From Caldilineaceae bacterium (GTDB lineage: Bacteria > Chloroflexota > Anaerolineae > Caldilineales > Caldilineaceae), in contig JAJEDJ010000037.1 in assembly GCA_022821545.1 (NCBI GenBank), forward strand, positions 1 through 64,000: 64,000 nt of DNA. Reading direction: 5' to 3'. Shown here piece by piece: positions 45,124 to 54,177 of this stretch. The position numbers and the translations under genes are program-made. Numbering within the stretch: the first letter of the stretch is position 1; each line of letters starts with the position of its first letter. A model generated the notes under the pieces. That model did not search any database. It was not told the DNA's origin and saw nothing but the letters and a program-made list of their open reading frames with translations.

Positions 45124-46215
45124 ATGTCTACGACCCCACTCTCTCTACCGACCGGGAAGCTTCCGGCGGATCTGCTGGCGCAGCTTATCTCGACATTGCC
45201 GATCGATGATCCGGATCTGATTCTCGGCCCGAGCGTCGGCGAGGATGCCGCAATCATCGACATTGGCAGGGGTTCGGAGGAAGAAGCGCCCTCGACCTGC
45301 GGGCCCGGAGTTTTGTCACAACAGGACGGCGCCGGCACTCTGCTGGCGGCCAAAAGCGATCCAATTACTTTTGCCACCGAAGAGATCGGATATTACGCGG
45401 TCAATGTCTGTGCGAACGACCTGGCTGTGTGCGGGGCGCGGCCCCGCTTCTATCTGCCGACGGTGCTGCTGCCTGAAGGAACAACGGAGAAGGATGTCCA
45501 GGGGATTTGCGAACAGCTGGGCGCTGCCTGTCGCGCCCTGGAAATCGTGGTTGCCGGCGGGCATACGGAGGTTACGGCGGCGGTGAATCAGCCGGTCGTG
45601 GCCGGTACCCTGTTGGGCGAGGTTGCGAGGGATAAGGTCGTGCGGACGGGCGGGTGCCGGCCTGGCGACGTGGTCCTTCTCGTGGGAAGCGCGGGGATTG
45701 AAGGCACTTCGATCATCGCACGCGAGGGGCGGGATGCCTTGCTGGAGCAAGGTTGGTCTGTGGCGGATCTGGACGAGGCCGCGAACTATCTGTACGAGCC
45801 GGGGATCAGTGTGCTGGGGCCTGCGCTGGCCGCGGCGGAAGCCGAGTTGGTGACGGCGATGCACGATCCGACCGAGAGCGGCGTGGCTACGGGACTGTGG
45901 GAGCTGGCCGACGCTTCGGGCTGCGGGCTGGAGGTGGAACTGGCGGCCGTGCCGGTGACGCCGTTGACGGAGGCGGCATGCGCGGCGTTCGGGCTTGACC
46001 CGCTGGGCACGATCGCGTCGGGGGGACTGCTGGCCACGGCTGGGCCGGAGGATGTGGATACAGTGCTGGGATTGTGGCGGGGGATGGGGAGAGAGGGGCA
46101 GGCTATTGGGCGCGTTTTGGCGGCGGACGAGGGCGTTTACGGGCTACTTGACGGTGCGAAGGTTGCTCTACCGCGGTTCGATGCGGATGAGATTGTGAAG
46201 TTATGGAGCGAGTGA
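45124..46215 (+). CDS. AIR-synthase family protein, HypE-like
   Basis: A 363-residue ATP-binding protein of the AIR synthase/HypE/ThiL/SelD superfamily, with V-G-E-D-A-A near 38-43, the metal-binding N-D-L-A-V-C-G-A-R-P, and H-D-P-T-E-S-G-V-A near 245. True HypE ends with a carbamoylated Cys (P-R-I-C); this one ends E-I-V-K-L-W-S-E, and no hydrogenase genes are near, so it is not a classic maturation protein. AGGAG precedes the ATG at 45124; the 35-residue longer frame runs through repeat A and is rejected. Confidence 0.82.
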   Translation: MSTTPLSLPTGKLPADLLAQLISTLPIDDPDLILGPSVGEDAAIIDIGRGSEEEAPSTCGPGVLSQQDGAGTLLAAKSDPITFATEEIGYYAVNVCANDLAVCGARPRFYLPTVLLPEGTTEKDVQGICEQLGAACRALEIVVAGGHTEVTAAVNQPVVAGTLLGEVARDKVVRTGGCRPGDVVLLVGSAGIEGTSIIAREGRDALLEQGWSVADLDEAANYLYEPGISVLGPALAAAEAELVTAMHDPTESGVATGLWELADASGCGLEVELAAVPVTPLTEAACAAFGLDPLGTIASGGLLATAGPEDVDTVLGLWRGMGREGQAIGRVLAADEGVYGLLDGAKVALPRFDADEIVKLWSE

Positions 46216-46237
46216 ACGGCGCCGGAAACCGGACGAT

Positions 46238-47203
46238 TCAGGAAGATTTGTTGCGCAAGCGGGCCAATTCAGCTTCCAATGCCTTCAATTGTTCTTCGGC
46301 CTGTTGACGCGCCGCCACTTCTGCTGCAGCCTGTTCCTCTGCTCTCTTACGCGCCTCTGATTCTGTTGCGGCCTGTTCCTCTGCTTTGTCGGCCCTTGAG
46401 ACAGCGACCTGCAGCTCCGGGATAACATAGTCGGAATACACTGGGTCCCGAGCCAGGTCGGCCAGACGAGGGCGGCGATGTAGATCGTCCACCCGGAATT
46501 GAAGACCGGCCAAGACTCTGGAACGGATTACGCCATTCGGGTCGGGCGGAATCTCTTCATACTCTCCATCCGAGGTGAGCGTGTAGAAGCGCATGCGCTC
46601 ACCGCCCGGTTCGAGGATGTAGTACTCCTTTACTCCGCCCAGCGCATAGTCCTCTCTCTTTTCCACCGTATCGCGCAGAACTTCCGCCAGCGTCGAATCG
46701 GACACCGATTCGACAACCAGGTCGCAAACTCCGTCAAAGTGGCGCTGATCCAACTCTCCCCACGACACAGGGTTGGTGTTAAGAATCACGCCAATGTCCG
46801 GTTTGCGCACCTGGACGCGCTCACCTTTGGGATCGGAATCGTCATCGATCGTCAACATAAAACCGGTTTCCAGGTTGATCAGAGAAGCGTGATCAAATGT
46901 CTCCAGGTTGCAGAGCAGGAGGGCGAGGAACCAGTTGTACAAACCGATTTGGGGGGCATTGGGCAAGGGTTTGGCCTCCAGTATGCCGTTGTTCCACTCG
47001 TAACTGACGTCGAGGTCAGGGTACGGATTCTCATACCACTTTTCCCAGTACTCTTCGAGCGAGACACGGCGTCCGTCATCCGGCGCCCAGGAGCTGTCCG
47101 GCGTGTCGTTAGGCGCGACGTTTTTCGAATCGACGGAGTGACTCGACCGGGGTTGATCTGTCTGCAGTTGAGAAACGTCAGGCGCGACTTCTGTGGTTTC
47201 CAT
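46238..47203 (-). CDS. Uma2 family endonuclease with coiled-coil tail
   Basis: A 321-residue PD-(D/E)XK-type protein (formerly DUF820). The nuclease core is near 90-240: K-P-D-I-G-V-I, L-V-V-E-S-V-S and E-D-Y-A-L-G-G-V-K-E-Y-Y. The C-terminal 70 residues are a heptad-rich, Ala/Glu-rich coiled coil with repeated A-E-E-Q-A and A-R-R units. Such genes are very numerous in cyanobacteria and Chloroflexota; their role is unclear. It converges with the HypE-like gene, 22 bases apart. Confidence 0.82.
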   Translation of the reverse strand: METTEVAPDVSQLQTDQPRSSHSVDSKNVAPNDTPDSSWAPDDGRRVSLEEYWEKWYENPYPDLDVSYEWNNGILEAKPLPNAPQIGLYNWFLALLLCNLETFDHASLINLETGFMLTIDDDSDPKGERVQVRKPDIGVILNTNPVSWGELDQRHFDGVCDLVVESVSDSTLAEVLRDTVEKREDYALGGVKEYYILEPGGERMRFYTLTSDGEYEEIPPDPNGVIRSRVLAGLQFRVDDLHRRPRLADLARDPVYSDYVIPELQVAVSRADKAEEQAATESEARKRAEEQAAAEVAARQQAEEQLKALEAELARLRNKSS

Positions 47204-47392
47204 GCTCCCTTCTCCTGCATAGCGGCTGCTCGCAATGCAACTGACTCAGGGGCATTCTAACACGTCGCTCGCTGTTGATCCGAACGGCCCTCTTTGCCGG
47301 CAGGGCATGCGTGGAGGCGGAAGTGGAGGATGGAGTAGTTTGGGTACTGGCGCGCCAGGATACACAGTCGCGGGCACGCACAAGGGGCAGCC

Positions 47393-48505
47393 CTACACCC
47401 CCTCCACCGTCTCGGCGGCGAGGTGCTCTACAACCGCTTTCACGTCGCCGCCCGTTTCGTCGTAGACGCGCAGCTGGCGGTCGGCGCTCGTGCCGTTGGC
47501 GAGAATCTGTTCGATTGGCGCGATCTCCTTCTCGCTGCCCAGCTCGGCGATCTCCTCCCCCACCAGTTCGACCAGTTCGCGCACCAGGGAGCGGGCGGGC
47601 AGCTCCTCCTGCTTCCCGAAATCGATCATTTTGCCGTCCAGCCCGTAACGGGCGGCGCGCCACTTGTTCTCATCGATCAACTCTTTGGTAAAGACGCGGA
47701 ACGTGACGTTTCGCTGGCGCAGCTTCCAGTGCCAGAGCACGAGAGCCTGGCAGAGCGCGGCGATGGCAATCGCCTCTTCGACGCGCGGGCAAATGTCACA
47801 GATGCGAAACTCCAGCGTGGGGTAGAGACTATGCGGGCGCACGTCCCACCAGATCTTGCTGGCGTCGGGGATGCAGCCGGTATTTGTCAGGGTCCGGATC
47901 AACCCCTCATAGGCGGCGCGGTTGGGGAAGACGTCGGGGATGCCGCTGCGGGGGAAGTCTTCGAAAACGACGGCGCGGTAGCTCTTGAGCCCGGTGCGCT
48001 GGCCCTGCCAGAAGGGGCTGCTGGCGCTCAGGGCCAGCAGATGGGGCAGCATGTAGCGCAGGACGTTCATCGTGTCGATGGCAAAATCGGGATCCTCCAG
48101 GCCGACGTGAATGTGCATACCGAAAATTAACAGGCGCTGGGCGAGCAACTGCATTTCCTCCAGCACACCCTGATAGCGCGGAAACGGCGTCACCTCCTGT
48201 TCGGACCAGCGGCTCATGGGATGCGTGGCCGCGGCGGCGATTGACAGCCCTTTCTCATGGGCGAGGCGGCTGATGAATTCCCGTTGGCGCAGGAGTTCCT
48301 CTTTGGCTTCAGCGGCCGTAGCGCAGACCGGCGTGCCCAGCTCCACCATCGACTGGTGCAGCTCAGCCTTGATCTCCCTCTCCACCATCACAATTTTGCC
48401 ATCTTCGATAAACTGAGTGATGAAAGAGCGCAGTTCGCCGCTCTCGGGATCGATGACTTGGTACTCTTCTTCGATGCCGAGCGTCAGTTGTGGTCGGTCT
48501 ATCAT
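47393..48505 (-). CDS. ybdK: YbdK-like carboxylate-amine ligase, copy 2 of the pair
   Basis: A 370-residue GCS2-family ligase that joins a carboxylate to an amine with ATP, as glutamate-cysteine ligase does. G-I-E-E-E-Y near 9-14 and G-M-H-I-H-V-G near 129-135 hold metal/ATP residues, with A-L-S-A-S-S-P-F-W after. The start at 48505 overlaps the stop of the upstream paralogue by 4 bases (ATGA), and GGAGAAG precedes it. In this cluster it would be the third enzyme. Amine and acid substrates unknown. Confidence 0.85.
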   Translation of the reverse strand: MIDRPQLTLGIEEEYQVIDPESGELRSFITQFIEDGKIVMVEREIKAELHQSMVELGTPVCATAAEAKEELLRQREFISRLAHEKGLSIAAAATHPMSRWSEQEVTPFPRYQGVLEEMQLLAQRLLIFGMHIHVGLEDPDFAIDTMNVLRYMLPHLLALSASSPFWQGQRTGLKSYRAVVFEDFPRSGIPDVFPNRAAYEGLIRTLTNTGCIPDASKIWWDVRPHSLYPTLEFRICDICPRVEEAIAIAALCQALVLWHWKLRQRNVTFRVFTKELIDENKWRAARYGLDGKMIDFGKQEELPARSLVRELVELVGEEIAELGSEKEIAPIEQILANGTSADRQLRVYDETGGDVKAVVEHLAAETVEGV

Positions 48506-49692
48506 AGGCTCTTCTCCGTCTCCGAAACGAGAAAATCGACGACTGCCTTGCCGTCCTCGCCGCTCTGACGCCAGATATGGCGCTGCCGCTCGGAACTGGC
48601 CCCGCGCTGCATAATAGTGTGGATGTGGGCGACCTCGGCCCGGCAGTTGAGCCGGTCCAAAACGGGCTCGACCCGTTCCAGAAGTTCGTGCAACAGATCG
48701 CCGATGGGGACCTCCCGTTCGATGCCGAAGTCGAGAAGCTTGCCTTTCAGACCGTAGCGCACGGCCCGCCACTTGTTCTCGGCGATCAGCGTGCGGTCGT
48801 AAAGACGGAAGGACATGTTGCGATGGCGCAGGTCCACCATCCAGGCAACGGTGGCCTGGATCAGTGCAGCGACGGCGAGTACGTCATCGATATCCGGCAG
48901 AGCGTCGCATACCCGAATCTCCAGCGCGGGCCGGTCGGTTTCCGCATTCCCGGGCTGGGCGTTTTGTCCGTCTTGAAAGCGGGGGCGCGAGCGGTCCTGC
49001 CGATGGGAATGGGGGCGGATGTCCCACCAGATGGCTTCAGGATCGGGGATGCTGTTGGTTCTCAGGAGAGTATCGACATAGCTGAGATAATCGTTGTGGC
49101 TGCGGAAGGCGTTGGGGATGCCGGTGCGGGGCAGGGCATCCAGCAGGACGGAGCGGTAGCTGGCCAGCCCGGTATCGAGGCCATGCCAGAAAGGTGATGA
49201 GTTGGCGAGGCAGAGGATGTGGGGCAGCAGGTAGCGCATCGCGTTCATTACGTCGACTGCCAGGTTTCTGTCGTCGATGCCGACGTGGACATACATGCCG
49301 AAGGCGAGCAGACGGCGGGCGATGAATTGTGTGTCCTCGATCAGGGCGCGATAGCGGGGCGACTCCTCTCGTTCCCTTTCCCAGTAACTGAAGGGGTGGG
49401 CGCCGGCCGCCATTACTTTGAGGCCGTGGGACGCCGCCAATTCCTGCATCTCGCGGCGGACGCGCAACAGCTCCTGGCGGGCTTGCTTGACATCCCGGCA
49501 GATCGGAGTGCCCGCTACGGGAGCGGAGGCGCCGGGCGCGACCCGTTCATCCCCCTTTCCCAGCTCGTGGGAGTCCAGGAGCGTCAGCCCTTGGGCGGTG
49601 GCAAACCCGCGCAGATCCCGGCTGTCCGGGTCGATAAACTGATACTCCTCTTCGATGCTGACATCGAAGGATGGTTGCCTGTACTCGGCCAT
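48502..49692 (-). CDS. ybdK: YbdK-like carboxylate-amine ligase, copy 1 of the pair
   Basis: A 396-residue GCS2-family ligase, tandem paralogue of the next gene (about equal length, shared S-I-E-E-E-Y, G-M-Y-V-H-V-G and A-N-S-S-P-F-W). The middle His of the usual G-x-H-x-H-V-G is Tyr here, so the substrate site differs. An insert near 220-235 (R-S-R-P-R-F) is unlike copy 2. Tandem divergent copies suggest two successive ligations. It starts 26 bases after the ATP-grasp stop. Confidence 0.85.
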   Translation of the reverse strand: MAEYRQPSFDVSIEEEYQFIDPDSRDLRGFATAQGLTLLDSHELGKGDERVAPGASAPVAGTPICRDVKQARQELLRVRREMQELAASHGLKVMAAGAHPFSYWEREREESPRYRALIEDTQFIARRLLAFGMYVHVGIDDRNLAVDVMNAMRYLLPHILCLANSSPFWHGLDTGLASYRSVLLDALPRTGIPNAFRSHNDYLSYVDTLLRTNSIPDPEAIWWDIRPHSHRQDRSRPRFQDGQNAQPGNAETDRPALEIRVCDALPDIDDVLAVAALIQATVAWMVDLRHRNMSFRLYDRTLIAENKWRAVRYGLKGKLLDFGIEREVPIGDLLHELLERVEPVLDRLNCRAEVAHIHTIMQRGASSERQRHIWRQSGEDGKAVVDFLVSETEKSL

Positions 49693-49718
49693 AGCTCGCT
49701 CTCTTTTTCCGGGACCCG

Positions 49719-51098
49719 TTATCCGTCCCTTTCTTCGATCACGAATACCGGCACGATCGAGCCGCCGCCGGCGGTTACGTTGAGGAGCGTCTCGCTGCTC
49801 AGGCGGCAGAGGCAGCCGTGTACACGTTCGCCCCGGAAAAGAAACGGGTCCGAATCGACGAGACGAACGTCAATCGACACGCCGCCATTTGCAGTCATTG
49901 CCGGGAACTCCTCATAAGCGATCTGTACCCGTTCCTGGACGACAGTCGGTTCATCCGCGGCGTTAGCCAGGGCCGCCTCCCATTCAGGCTGTTCTGTCTC
50001 CCAGCCGATGAGTACGCCCTTGCCGCCGTATTCGTCATTCGGTTTGAGCACCAGCCTGTCCCGGTTTGCGCTGGCCCATGGCAGGAGGTCGATTGGATTG
50101 CCGGCCGGATCGACAGTGGCGCGTTCTTCCACAGTGCGGGTCCAGGGGACGTGTGCTTTCACAGCTTGCCGCTCGGCTGCGGTCAGGAGATGCGCGTTGC
50201 GCTCATCGCTGGCAACGGCGAGGCTGGCCTTTTTGTGGAGCAGCTTGCAGCTGAAAGGGTTTACCAGGCAGATTGTGCGGGCTTTCAACGCGTCGACGAT
50301 CGGATGATTCAGGCCGTAGCGGAGCAGCAGCTCGCTGATCAGGACTCGCTTGTAGACGAAATCGACCGGCGTGCCGGCGGCGAACAGTTGCCCGTTCCTG
50401 AACTCCATCTCCTCCGGATCGCAGATGACCGCGGTGATGCCGTGTTCAGCGAAGTATTCGACGAAGAGGTCGAATTCGCTGGCGGTGGGGACGCCGTGCC
50501 AGTCCACGATGGCGATATCGGGCAGCTTGCCGCGGTCGCCGCGCCATTCGTAGTAGACGCGCAGGAACTCGTCGAGAGCGGGCCTTCTGCTGGGCAGCGA
50601 ATGCACGGCGTGGCGCTGGCCGAACGCTTGCATGACCGGCATTTCCAGGAACAGGTCGCTGAGAACGCCGGAGTAGGCCATGGAGGCCGGGCTCTCACCG
50701 TTGAACTCGACAAAACCGAGGCTGCGGCTGCCGTCCTCATTGCGGGCGAAGAAGCTGTCAAGCCGGGCAGTGGGGACGGTGGAGCGGTAGCCGTGATCGA
50801 GAAGAAGAAGATGCTCTTCTTCGGGTGTGGCGTGAATCTGCGCCCGGAGCTCGGCGTTGACCAGCATGACGCTGGCAAGGCGATCGAAAAGGCGGAGAAT
50901 CAGCTCTGTGCGGTCGACCAGATAGCTCCACTCCTGCGGCGAATAGAAAAGAGGGCGCAGAACGGTGCAAAGAGGTCTTTCGCCGAAGACCAGGTTGCGC
51001 TCCGCCATGCGCGCAGTGAGAAGATCCCAGCTGTCGCTGGCGAGACCGGGTCGGGAGAGGAGATCATGGTAGCGGGAGACGGCGGTCAGTGAGTTCAT
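49719..51098 (-). CDS. Circularly permuted ATP-grasp-type ligase
   Basis: A 459-residue protein (ATG at 51098; a TTG at 51134 would add 12). Patterns of the circularly permuted ATP-grasp group are visible: [10 protein letters not shown] in the first half, [24 protein letters not shown] and V-V-Q-E-R-V near the end, the glycine-rich loop and Lys positions being ATP contacts. Such enzymes form amide bonds through acyl phosphates. Directly upstream of two YbdK-like ligases, it probably starts a short peptide-like compound. Confidence 0.78.
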   Translation of the reverse strand: MNSLTAVSRYHDLLSRPGLASDSWDLLTARMAERNLVFGERPLCTVLRPLFYSPQEWSYLVDRTELILRLFDRLASVMLVNAELRAQIHATPEEEHLLLLDHGYRSTVPTARLDSFFARNEDGSRSLGFVEFNGESPASMAYSGVLSDLFLEMPVMQAFGQRHAVHSLPSRRPALDEFLRVYYEWRGDRGKLPDIAIVDWHGVPTASEFDLFVEYFAEHGITAVICDPEEMEFRNGQLFAAGTPVDFVYKRVLISELLLRYGLNHPIVDALKARTICLVNPFSCKLLHKKASLAVASDERNAHLLTAAERQAVKAHVPWTRTVEERATVDPAGNPIDLLPWASANRDRLVLKPNDEYGGKGVLIGWETEQPEWEAALANAADEPTVVQERVQIAYEEFPAMTANGGVSIDVRLVDSDPFLFRGERVHGCLCRLSSETLLNVTAGGGSIVPVFVIEERDG

Positions 51099-51193
51099 TT
51101 GGCCAAATGCCGTACCGCGGTTCTCAGCGGCCAACAGTTCACTTCAGTTTACGTCGAATTTACAAGTGAGTATGAAGAGCTGAAATCAGGCAG

Positions 51194-51589
51194 CTAAGCA
51201 GTGCAGTTGATACCGTAGCCCGGTTCGCCTGCCTCGGGGTCACGGAAAGTCAACGTCAGGTCGAAAGCCTGATGGTCTACCCGTTGCGGGTCCTTGCTCA
51301 GCCCTACCGACAGTGTCGCTTCCACCCGGTAGGTTTCGTCGGGCGTTACAGGGTCTTTCAAGTGAAGCGTATTGTTGAGACGGGTATCGGTTTGAGCCAG
51401 CAGGACGAGGCTGTTGTTCTCGGTTCCATCGGGGTTGTAGACGATCAGCTCGACATTGGGGGCGTCTTCTTCCAGGCGGGCGGGCAGCCAGATGCGCACC
51501 CACAGGCGTCGCAGATCGGGGTAGGGATAGATCAGGATTCGCTCGAACTGCAGCGGCGTATCTTGCTCGAAAAGATCAATCTGGGTCAT
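51194..51589 (-). CDS. Small beta-rich protein of unknown family
   Basis: A 131-residue soluble protein without signal peptide or helix. It has a strongly beta pattern (L-I-V-Y-N-P-D-G-T-E-N-N, T-L-H-L-K, T-Y-R-V-E-A-T-L-S-V) like an Ig-type or sandwich fold and ends G-Y-G-I-N-C-T-A. It is the first gene of the amidoligase cluster by position and strand, about 95 bases before the ATP-grasp start. Possibly a carrier or scaffold, but that is inference. Confidence 0.65.
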   Translation of the reverse strand: MTQIDLFEQDTPLQFERILIYPYPDLRRLWVRIWLPARLEEDAPNVELIVYNPDGTENNSLVLLAQTDTRLNNTLHLKDPVTPDETYRVEATLSVGLSKDPQRVDHQAFDLTLTFRDPEAGEPGYGINCTA

Positions 51590-51691
51590 ATTTCGGTGGC
51601 CGGGGGTCGCTTGCGAACTCGCCTAAGCGAGATTATGCTTGAAAGCGTTCGTATAACGCCGCTTGACGGCGCGAATGCCGGTGCTCAACAG

Positions 51692-51722
51692 GTTGCGCAT
51701 TAAGTTAAGTTGCGCATTAAGT
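51692..51722. repeat. 17-base-period direct repeat upstream of the four-carbon kinase gene
   Basis: GTTGCGCATTAAGT occurs at 51692-51705 and again at 51709-51722, exactly 17 bases apart, 18 bases before the kinase start. The two copies are identical. This is typical of paired binding sites for a regulator on one face of DNA, though the step is not a multiple of 10.5. Confidence 0.65.
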
Positions 51723-51740
51723 ATAGCAGCATCTTATTTC

Positions 51741-52979
51741 ATGAGATACCTGAAAATTCTTGCTGACGATCTGACCGGTGCGGCGGATACCGCGGCCCGT
51801 TGCAGACGGTTCGGGCTGCCTGCAACGATCTTTCTGGACAGTCCGGAAATGCCGCTCCCTCAGGGAGCGCTGGCCTTTACCTCAGACTCCCGCCACCTTG
51901 CGGCGGACGCTGCCGCGCAGTCGGCGCGAAAGACAGCTGCGTCCCTGCCGGCTCTTGACGCACGGTGGTATAAGAAGATCGACTCGACCCTGCGAGGAAA
52001 CGTCGGAAGCGAGCTGGACGCCTTGCTGGAGCTGGTAGACGCGCCTGCTGCCGTTGTCTGCCCTGCCTTTCCGGCACAGAGACGCTGGCTGCGCAATGGT
52101 ATCCTCACTGCGCCCGACTTCGGACCTCCCGCGATCCACTTGCCCTCTTTGTTGCGGGAGCAGAGTCGTCACCCTGTCGCTGCCCTCACTATCGAGGAGG
52201 TGCGCTCAGTATCCCTGGCCACGAAATTGAAACAGTTGATGCGGATGGGGGGCAGCCGCACGGGACAGGAAAGGCTCGTCATCGCGGTGGACGCGATAAC
52301 AGATAACGACCTGGACAGGTTGGTCAGGGCGCAGGAGGAGGCGCTGCCTGGCGCGCTGCTGTGCGGGAGCGCTGGACTGGCGGGCGCGCTTGTCCGACGG
52401 GAGGCGGCTAAGGAGACCTTTCCTGCCGTGCCTGTGGGGCGAATTCCCACTGCAGGGCAGACGGTGTTACTGGTCGCGGGCAGCGGCAGCGAAGTTGCTC
52501 ACCGGCAAATTGCCCACCTGCTTCGTTGCGAGGACGATAGTCCACAGTTGGGCGCCAGCCGGTTGATCGTGCTTCCGGAGACGGACCCCGCGGCTACAGC
52601 CTCTCTGAATCCGAATCGACCGATCTGGCTGTTGCAGCAGCCCCAACCACAACCGGACGCGGTCCTGGATGGCCCGGAAGCGCGCCGGCGGGCAGACCAT
52701 CTGGCCCGCGTCAGTCTGGACGCGCTGGCCCGGCGCCCTGCCGATCTGTTGCTGCTCGTGGGCGGTGACACGGCGATGCTCTTTCTGAGGCGCCTGGGAG
52801 CGGCGCGGCTCAAGGTCGAGCAGGAGCTGCTGCCGGGCATGCCGTTATGCAGCGGGGTTGTCAACGGGCGATCGACGCTGATTGCCATTAAACCGGGGCG
52901 TTTCGGGGGAGAAAGGACGCTGGTGGAGCTGTTTGGAAGGGTCGGGCTGTCTGGTCATGGCGCCACTGTAGCGGCATAG
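51741..52979 (+). CDS. Four-carbon acid sugar kinase (DUF1537/OtnK-like)
   Basis: A 412-residue kinase of the four-carbon acid sugar kinase family, which phosphorylates threonate, erythronate or 3-oxo-tetronates. L-A-D-D-L-T-G-A-A-D-T-A (7-18) is the N-terminal signature and L-V-G-G-D-T-A-M near 340 the ATP-binding part. ATG at 51741 begins exactly at M-R-Y-L-K-I-L. It converges with DegT and stands opposite the PdxA-like gene; together they form the known tetronate set (kinase then 4-phosphate dehydrogenase). Confidence 0.85.
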   Translation: MRYLKILADDLTGAADTAARCRRFGLPATIFLDSPEMPLPQGALAFTSDSRHLAADAAAQSARKTAASLPALDARWYKKIDSTLRGNVGSELDALLELVDAPAAVVCPAFPAQRRWLRNGILTAPDFGPPAIHLPSLLREQSRHPVAALTIEEVRSVSLATKLKQLMRMGGSRTGQERLVIAVDAITDNDLDRLVRAQEEALPGALLCGSAGLAGALVRREAAKETFPAVPVGRIPTAGQTVLLVAGSGSEVAHRQIAHLLRCEDDSPQLGASRLIVLPETDPAATASLNPNRPIWLLQQPQPQPDAVLDGPEARRRADHLARVSLDALARRPADLLLLVGGDTAMLFLRRLGAARLKVEQELLPGMPLCSGVVNGRSTLIAIKPGRFGGERTLVELFGRVGLSGHGATVAA

Positions 52980-52989
52980 CGGTCGGTGG

Positions 52990-54177
52990 TCAGCGGAGGG
53001 AGGCGATATTTTCGCGGATTTTGAGGATGGCGTGGAGAATATCGTCCATCTCGTGCGATTCGGCCAGGAGGACGTTTTGGCTGATGGAGATAGTCTGCTG
53101 ACAAAGTTGCTCGCTGTTGGGGCAGGGCGTGACGCGGCTGAAGGGTTCGACTAAAGGGGGCTGCAGGTAGAGAGGATAGGGATAGAGCGGACTGACGGGG
53201 ATGTTTTCCGCGCGCAGTGCGGAGATGAACGCCTCGCGGGGCAGGCCGCCGAAGGCGTCGGCATCGTAGCGCATGAGAAATAGATGGTGGGAGTGGGCGC
53301 TGGCGCGCGGGTCCCAGCGCTGGGGCGTCAGGCCGTCGACTTCTTCAAGAAAGCCGCGCAGGCGGCGGGCGTTGCTCATGCGGCGTTCCAGTTGACCGTC
53401 GAGGCGGTTCAGACCGGCTGAGAGTACGGCAGCCTGCCAGCCGCTCAGGCGCAGGTTGGCGCCGAGGTTGGGATGCTCGTAGCCGTGACCGTCTTGGCTT
53501 CGTCCACAGTTGGCGATACTCCACATGCGCTCGGCCAGTTTGGCGTCGTTGGTCAGCAGCGCGCCGCCCTCTCCGGCGGTCAAATTTTTACTCGCCTGAA
53601 AGCTGAATGAGCCGGCAGCTCCCAGGGCGCCGACGGGCCGGCCGTTCCAGCTGCTGCCGTGGGCGTGGGCCGCGTCTTCGATGACGGCGAGATTGTGCCG
53701 CTGAGCGAGCGGCAGCAAGCTGTCAAAATCAACTGGCAGGCCGCCGAAGTGGACGGGAATGATCGCCTTGGTGCGTGCGCTGACGGCCGCCTGAACTGCA
53801 GTGACCGAGAGATTCCACGTATCCAGGTCGACGTCGGCGAAGACAGGCGTGGCGCCGACGGTGCGCACAGCTGCGGCGGTGGCGACGAAAGTGTAGGGAG
53901 GCACGATGACCTCATCACCGGGGCCTATGTCCAGCGCGCGCAGGGCGGTCTCCAGAGTGGTCGTGCCGTTGACGGTCGTGACACAGAAGCGGGCGCCGTG
54001 ACGGGCGGCGAAAGCGGTTTCAAATTCGGCAACGGCCTTGTCGTAACCGCCCCATTCCCCCCTTTCGAGCACGGCCAGCAGGCCGGCGCGTTCGGTTTCG
54101 TCCCACTGCGGCCAGCTCGGCCACGGCTTGGTCCGCACCGGTTCACCGCCATGGACCGCGAGTGGAGATTCTTTCAT
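52990..54177 (-). CDS. DegT/DnrJ/EryC1-type sugar aminotransferase
   Basis: A 395-residue PLP enzyme (fold type I). The PLP lysine is in S-F-Q-A-S-K-N-L-T (about 195-203), with V-P-P-Y-T-F and G-G-D-x-type glycine motifs. It transfers an amino group to a keto sugar. Its ATG at 54177 follows GGAGG and overlaps the stop of the PdxA-like gene by 4 bases (ATGA). A second DegT at 59898 is only distantly similar. Confidence 0.87.
   Translation of the reverse strand: MKESPLAVHGGEPVRTKPWPSWPQWDETERAGLLAVLERGEWGGYDKAVAEFETAFAARHGARFCVTTVNGTTTLETALRALDIGPGDEVIVPPYTFVATAAAVRTVGATPVFADVDLDTWNLSVTAVQAAVSARTKAIIPVHFGGLPVDFDSLLPLAQRHNLAVIEDAAHAHGSSWNGRPVGALGAAGSFSFQASKNLTAGEGGALLTNDAKLAERMWSIANCGRSQDGHGYEHPNLGANLRLSGWQAAVLSAGLNRLDGQLERRMSNARRLRGFLEEVDGLTPQRWDPRASAHSHHLFLMRYDADAFGGLPREAFISALRAENIPVSPLYPYPLYLQPPLVEPFSRVTPCPNSEQLCQQTISISQNVLLAESHEMDDILHAILKIRENIASLR

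Noticed and set aside
45124..46215. Classic hydrogenase maturation role for the HypE-like gene
   Set aside because: No hydrogenase or other hyp genes in the window and no C-terminal cysteine.
49818..51092. 424-codon plus-strand frame over the ATP-grasp gene
   Set aside because: Antisense shadow; low-complexity Ala/Val/Glu composition and no motifs.
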